A stretch of 8,324 bases of DNA from Burkholderiales bacterium (GTDB taxonomy: Bacteria; Pseudomonadota; Gammaproteobacteria; Burkholderiales; SG8-39), in contig CAKKSJ010000362.1 of assembly GCA_919902965.1 (NCBI GenBank), forward strand, positions 1-8,324. Direction: 5' to 3'. The notes under the pieces are model-generated. The model saw nothing but the letters and a program-made list of their open reading frames with translations. It had not been told where the DNA came from and did no database searches. A program made the translations under genes and the position numbers. Of the stretch, positions 6,684 to 8,324 are shown piece by piece. Every line of letters starts with the position of its first letter. The stretch's first letter is position 1.

Positions 6684-7517
6684 ATGGAACAAGGGCTGTC
6701 GTCGCAGCGGGTACAGGCGGTCGCGCGGGAGCTGCTCGACGCGCACGACCGCGCGACGCTGATCGAATCGATCGCCGCGCGTGATCCCGCATTCGACCTC
6801 GATGCGGCCTACCTAGTGGCGGCGGAACTGATGCGGCTGCGCCGCGCCCGGGGCGCGCGGCCGGTGGGGCGCAAGATCGGTTTCACCAACCGCGGCATCT
6901 GGGCTCGGTACAACGTCGATGCGCCGATGTGGGCGCACGTGTACGAAGACACGGTCCGCTATGCTGAGGGTGGAAAGGCCGCGGTGTCGCTTGCCGGCAC
7001 GGTGTCGCCGCGCATGGAGCCCGAGATCCTGTTCAAGCTGCGCACGCCGGTTCCCGCGGGCTGCAGCGACGCGCAGGAACTGCTGCGCGCAGCCGAGTGG
7101 TATGCGCACAGCGTGGAGATCGTGCACAGCCACTTCGACTGGAAATTCAGGCTCGCCGATGCCACCGCTGACTGGGCCTGCCACGCGCGCCTGGTCATCG
7201 GCGAGCCGCAGGCGATACGCGCGCAGGACATTGCAGATCTGGCGCGCGCGCTGCCGCAGGTCAGGGTGGCACTGCTCAGGGACGGCGTCAGGCAGATCGA
7301 GGGCGTGGCCGCGAGCGTGCTCGGCAGCCCCGCTTTTGCACTTGGATTCCTCGCTGATCTGCTGGCGCGGCAGCCGTTCATGCAGCCGCTGGCCGCAGGC
7401 GAACTGATCAGCACCGGCACCATCACCGATGCGCTGCCGGTCAAGCCCGGGGAAACATGGTCCACCGAGATCAGCGGCCTGCCGCTGCAGAATCTGAGCA
7501 TCACCTACACCGACTGA
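6684..7517 (+). CDS. 2-keto-4-pentenoate hydratase family enzyme
   Basis: This 277-residue protein belongs to the 2-keto-4-pentenoate hydratase / 2-oxohexenedioate decarboxylase branch of the fumarylacetoacetase-like fold (MhpD, HpcG, DmpE and DmpH relatives). Characterised members act after meta-cleavage of aromatic rings, hydrating or decarboxylating 2-oxo-enoates with Mg2+ or Mn2+. Conserved elements are 'GRKIGFTN' (62-69), the metal-binding pair in 'RMEPEILF' (E112, E114), a third acidic ligand E145 in 'HSVEIVHSHF', and the C-terminal 'ISTGTITDALPVKPGE' loop. The ATG at 6684 is chosen because it lies seven bases past the previous stop; an in-frame ATG at 6606 would overlap that gene by 71 bases and adds a low-complexity Arg/Pro/Ser stretch unlike the family. 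The Shine-Dalgarno is weak. No aldolase, acylating aldehyde dehydrogenase or ring-cleavage enzyme is nearby, so the substrate is unknown. Hydratase versus decarboxylase cannot be decided from the motifs. Confidence 0.85.
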   Translation: MEQGLSSQRVQAVARELLDAHDRATLIESIAARDPAFDLDAAYLVAAELMRLRRARGARPVGRKIGFTNRGIWARYNVDAPMWAHVYEDTVRYAEGGKAAVSLAGTVSPRMEPEILFKLRTPVPAGCSDAQELLRAAEWYAHSVEIVHSHFDWKFRLADATADWACHARLVIGEPQAIRAQDIADLARALPQVRVALLRDGVRQIEGVAASVLGSPAFALGFLADLLARQPFMQPLAAGELISTGTITDALPVKPGETWSTEISGLPLQNLSITYTD

Positions 7518-7524
7518 GCATCCG

Positions 7525-7971
7525 ATGATCGGACTGCTGCAGCGCGTATCCCGGGCCAAGGTCGAAGTCGACGGCACCAGCGTTGGTGAAATCGGCGCGG
7601 GGCTGCTGGTGCTGGCCTGTGCCGAGCGCGGCGACACCGAATCCGAGGCCGGTCGCCTGCTCGAGCGCGTGCTCGGCTACCGCGTGTTCGCCGACGCCGA
7701 CGGCAAAATGAACTTGAGCCTACGTGACGTGCGCGGCGGCCTGTTGCTGGTGCCGCAGTTCACGCTCGCCGCGGATACGCACAAGGGCATGCGTCCGAGC
7801 TTTACGCCGGCCGCGTCGCCGGCCGAGGGCGAACGGCTGTTCGATTATTTCGTCGCCAGGGCGCGTGCCGCCTATCCTGCGGTAGAAACCGGAGAATTCG
7901 GGGCGCACATGCAAGTCAGTCTGACCAATGACGGGCCGGTGACCATCTGGCTACAGGTGAATCCCGCATAG
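7525..7971 (+). CDS. dtd: D-aminoacyl-tRNA deacylase
   Basis: This housekeeping proofreading enzyme hydrolyses D-amino acids (and glycine mischarged on tRNA-Ala) from tRNA in the cytoplasm. It has 148 residues, close to the family norm of about 145. It opens with the family-typical 'MIGLLQRVSRAKV'. The catalytic segment 'PQFTLAADT' is at 77-85, with 'GMRPSF' at 88-93. 'NDGPVT' at 135-140 contains the Gly-Pro pair whose cross-subunit cis bond gives chiral selectivity. A proline replaces the serine that precedes QFTL in the E. coli protein ('SQFTL'); I believe this also occurs in other betaproteobacterial copies, so it is not taken as a defect. The gene starts seven bases after the hydratase stop and is probably the last of the transcript. 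It is not functionally related to the upstream genes as far as is known. Confidence 0.96.
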   Translation: MIGLLQRVSRAKVEVDGTSVGEIGAGLLVLACAERGDTESEAGRLLERVLGYRVFADADGKMNLSLRDVRGGLLLVPQFTLAADTHKGMRPSFTPAASPAEGERLFDYFVARARAAYPAVETGEFGAHMQVSLTNDGPVTIWLQVNPA

Positions 7972-7981
7972 CTTGAGTTTG

Positions 7982-8015
7982 GCGCAAGGCGGCACCCCTC
8001 GGAACGCCTTGCTGC
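7982..8015 (+). terminator. Hairpin behind dtd, possible transcript end
   Basis: GCAAGGCG (7984-7991) pairs perfectly with CGCCTTGC (8005-8012) around a 13-base loop. Two more pairs (7982-7983 with 8014-8015) form if T8013 is bulged. It begins about ten bases after the dtd stop, where an operon terminator would be expected. No T run follows, so it does not fit the classic Rho-independent pattern. It may instead protect the 3' end or act with Rho. Confidence 0.3.
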
Positions 8016-8212
8016 GCGCCGGGCTTCAGTATATCCAGACTTGCATCGCGCGCTTCAACGGTTTCATGCGAGTCATTGTCGCGGCGAGCGGCCACCAAGC
8101 TTGTGGCCTGATCGAACGGCATACACGGGTCTGAAAATAGCGTAGATCGAAATCCGGCGGTCGTCCGCGGCGTCAATGGCGGTCGGCTCGCATGCGAATC
8201 GGGTATTTGCCA

Positions 8213-8231
8213 GGGCACTTAGTGTGCCAAA
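8213..8231. promoter_or_regulatory. Palindrome with sigma-54-like GG-N10-GC spacing
   Basis: GGCAC (8214-8218) and GTGCC (8224-8228) are perfect inverted arms around TTAGT. Read on the minus strand from 8230, the sequence is TTGGCACACTAAGTGCC, which fits the sigma-54 consensus YTGGCACGNNNNTTGCW except at three positions and has the required GG and GC ten bases apart. Because the site is a palindrome, the plus strand also has GG-N10-GC, with a poorer surrounding match. A plus-strand start would fall near 8239 and point to a gene beyond the window. It may equally be only a hairpin or a repressor site. Confidence 0.25.
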
Positions 8232-8324
8232 TAAACATAAGGAACTGATCTGCTTGAAGGATGACAAGGCCCGGCGCAGAATAGGGTATCCAGACCCCGT
8301 TTTTCGGCGGTCGACTTTAAGTTA

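Larger units (their letters stand above)
7972..8324. other. 353-base non-coding stretch after dtd
   Basis: No convincing gene is seen on either strand. Two minus-strand open frames (7916-8218 and 8073-8267) lack ribosome binding sites and family motifs. A seven-codon frame at 8261-8284 is not supported. The stretch contains hairpins at 7984-8012, 8090-8108 (6-base stem, 7-base loop), 8214-8228 and 8293-8312 (4- and 3-base stem segments, one bulge, T5 loop). Base composition becomes more AT-rich from about 8200, as before many promoters. A weak sigma-70-like pair (TTGAAG at 8254-8259 and CAGAAT at 8277-8282, 17-base spacing) can be drawn, but it is poor. The region probably carries the end of the dtd transcript and the upstream region of a gene beyond the window. 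Confidence 0.5.

Noticed and set aside
7916..8218. 100-codon minus-strand frame overlapping the dtd end
   Set aside because: It has no Shine-Dalgarno, no motif and low-complexity composition. The neighbouring 8073-8267 minus frame was rejected for the same reasons despite a mildly hydrophobic start.
8261..8284. Seven-codon frame starting at an ATG preceded by GAAGG
   Set aside because: GAAGG directly abuts the ATG, giving no workable spacing, and the frame is too short to support on its own.

Overview
The window is eight genes on one strand in a gene-dense bacterial region with high GC (about 60%, judged by eye). Protein sequences and gene order (2-oxoglutarate dehydrogenase E1, E2, then a dedicated lipoamide dehydrogenase) suggest a betaproteobacterium (Burkholderiales, Rhodocyclales or Nitrosomonadales type). 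This is an inference; there is no rRNA or other taxonomic marker here.

Layout. Bases 1-387 are the 3' end of sucA/odhA (E1). A 223-base gap (388-610) holds several hairpins, a small inverted repeat and a 14-codon reading frame with a strong Shine-Dalgarno sequence. Then come sucB/odhB (611-1861) and lpdA/odhL (1877-3304), completing the 2-oxoglutarate dehydrogenase complex. They are followed at short spacing by acuI (acryloyl-CoA reductase type, 3334-4326), prpE (propionate-CoA ligase, 4374-6278), a GlcG/HbpS-family (DUF336) protein (6275-6676), a 2-keto-4-pentenoate hydratase-family enzyme (6684-7517) and dtd (D-aminoacyl-tRNA deacylase, 7525-7971). The last 353 bases (7972-8324) contain no convincing gene. 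They hold a hairpin behind dtd and a palindrome that also fits the GG-N10-GC core of a sigma-54 promoter.

How it fits together. After the odhA-odhB gap, all gaps are 47 bases or less, and prpE/DUF336 overlap by four bases. One long transcript from odhB to dtd is therefore plausible. The complex makes succinyl-CoA. PrpE makes propionyl-CoA and, in some bacteria, acryloyl-CoA from acrylate. AcuI-type enzymes reduce toxic acryloyl-CoA to propionyl-CoA. The acuI-prpE pair thus looks like a small module for short-chain acids (propionate, acrylate or 3-hydroxypropionate) attached to a TCA-cycle operon. The DUF336 protein and the hydratase have no assigned partner reaction here: no aldolase, aldehyde dehydrogenase or ring-cleavage dioxygenase is present. 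They are the least explained part of the window. No mobile element, CRISPR array, tRNA or rRNA was seen.
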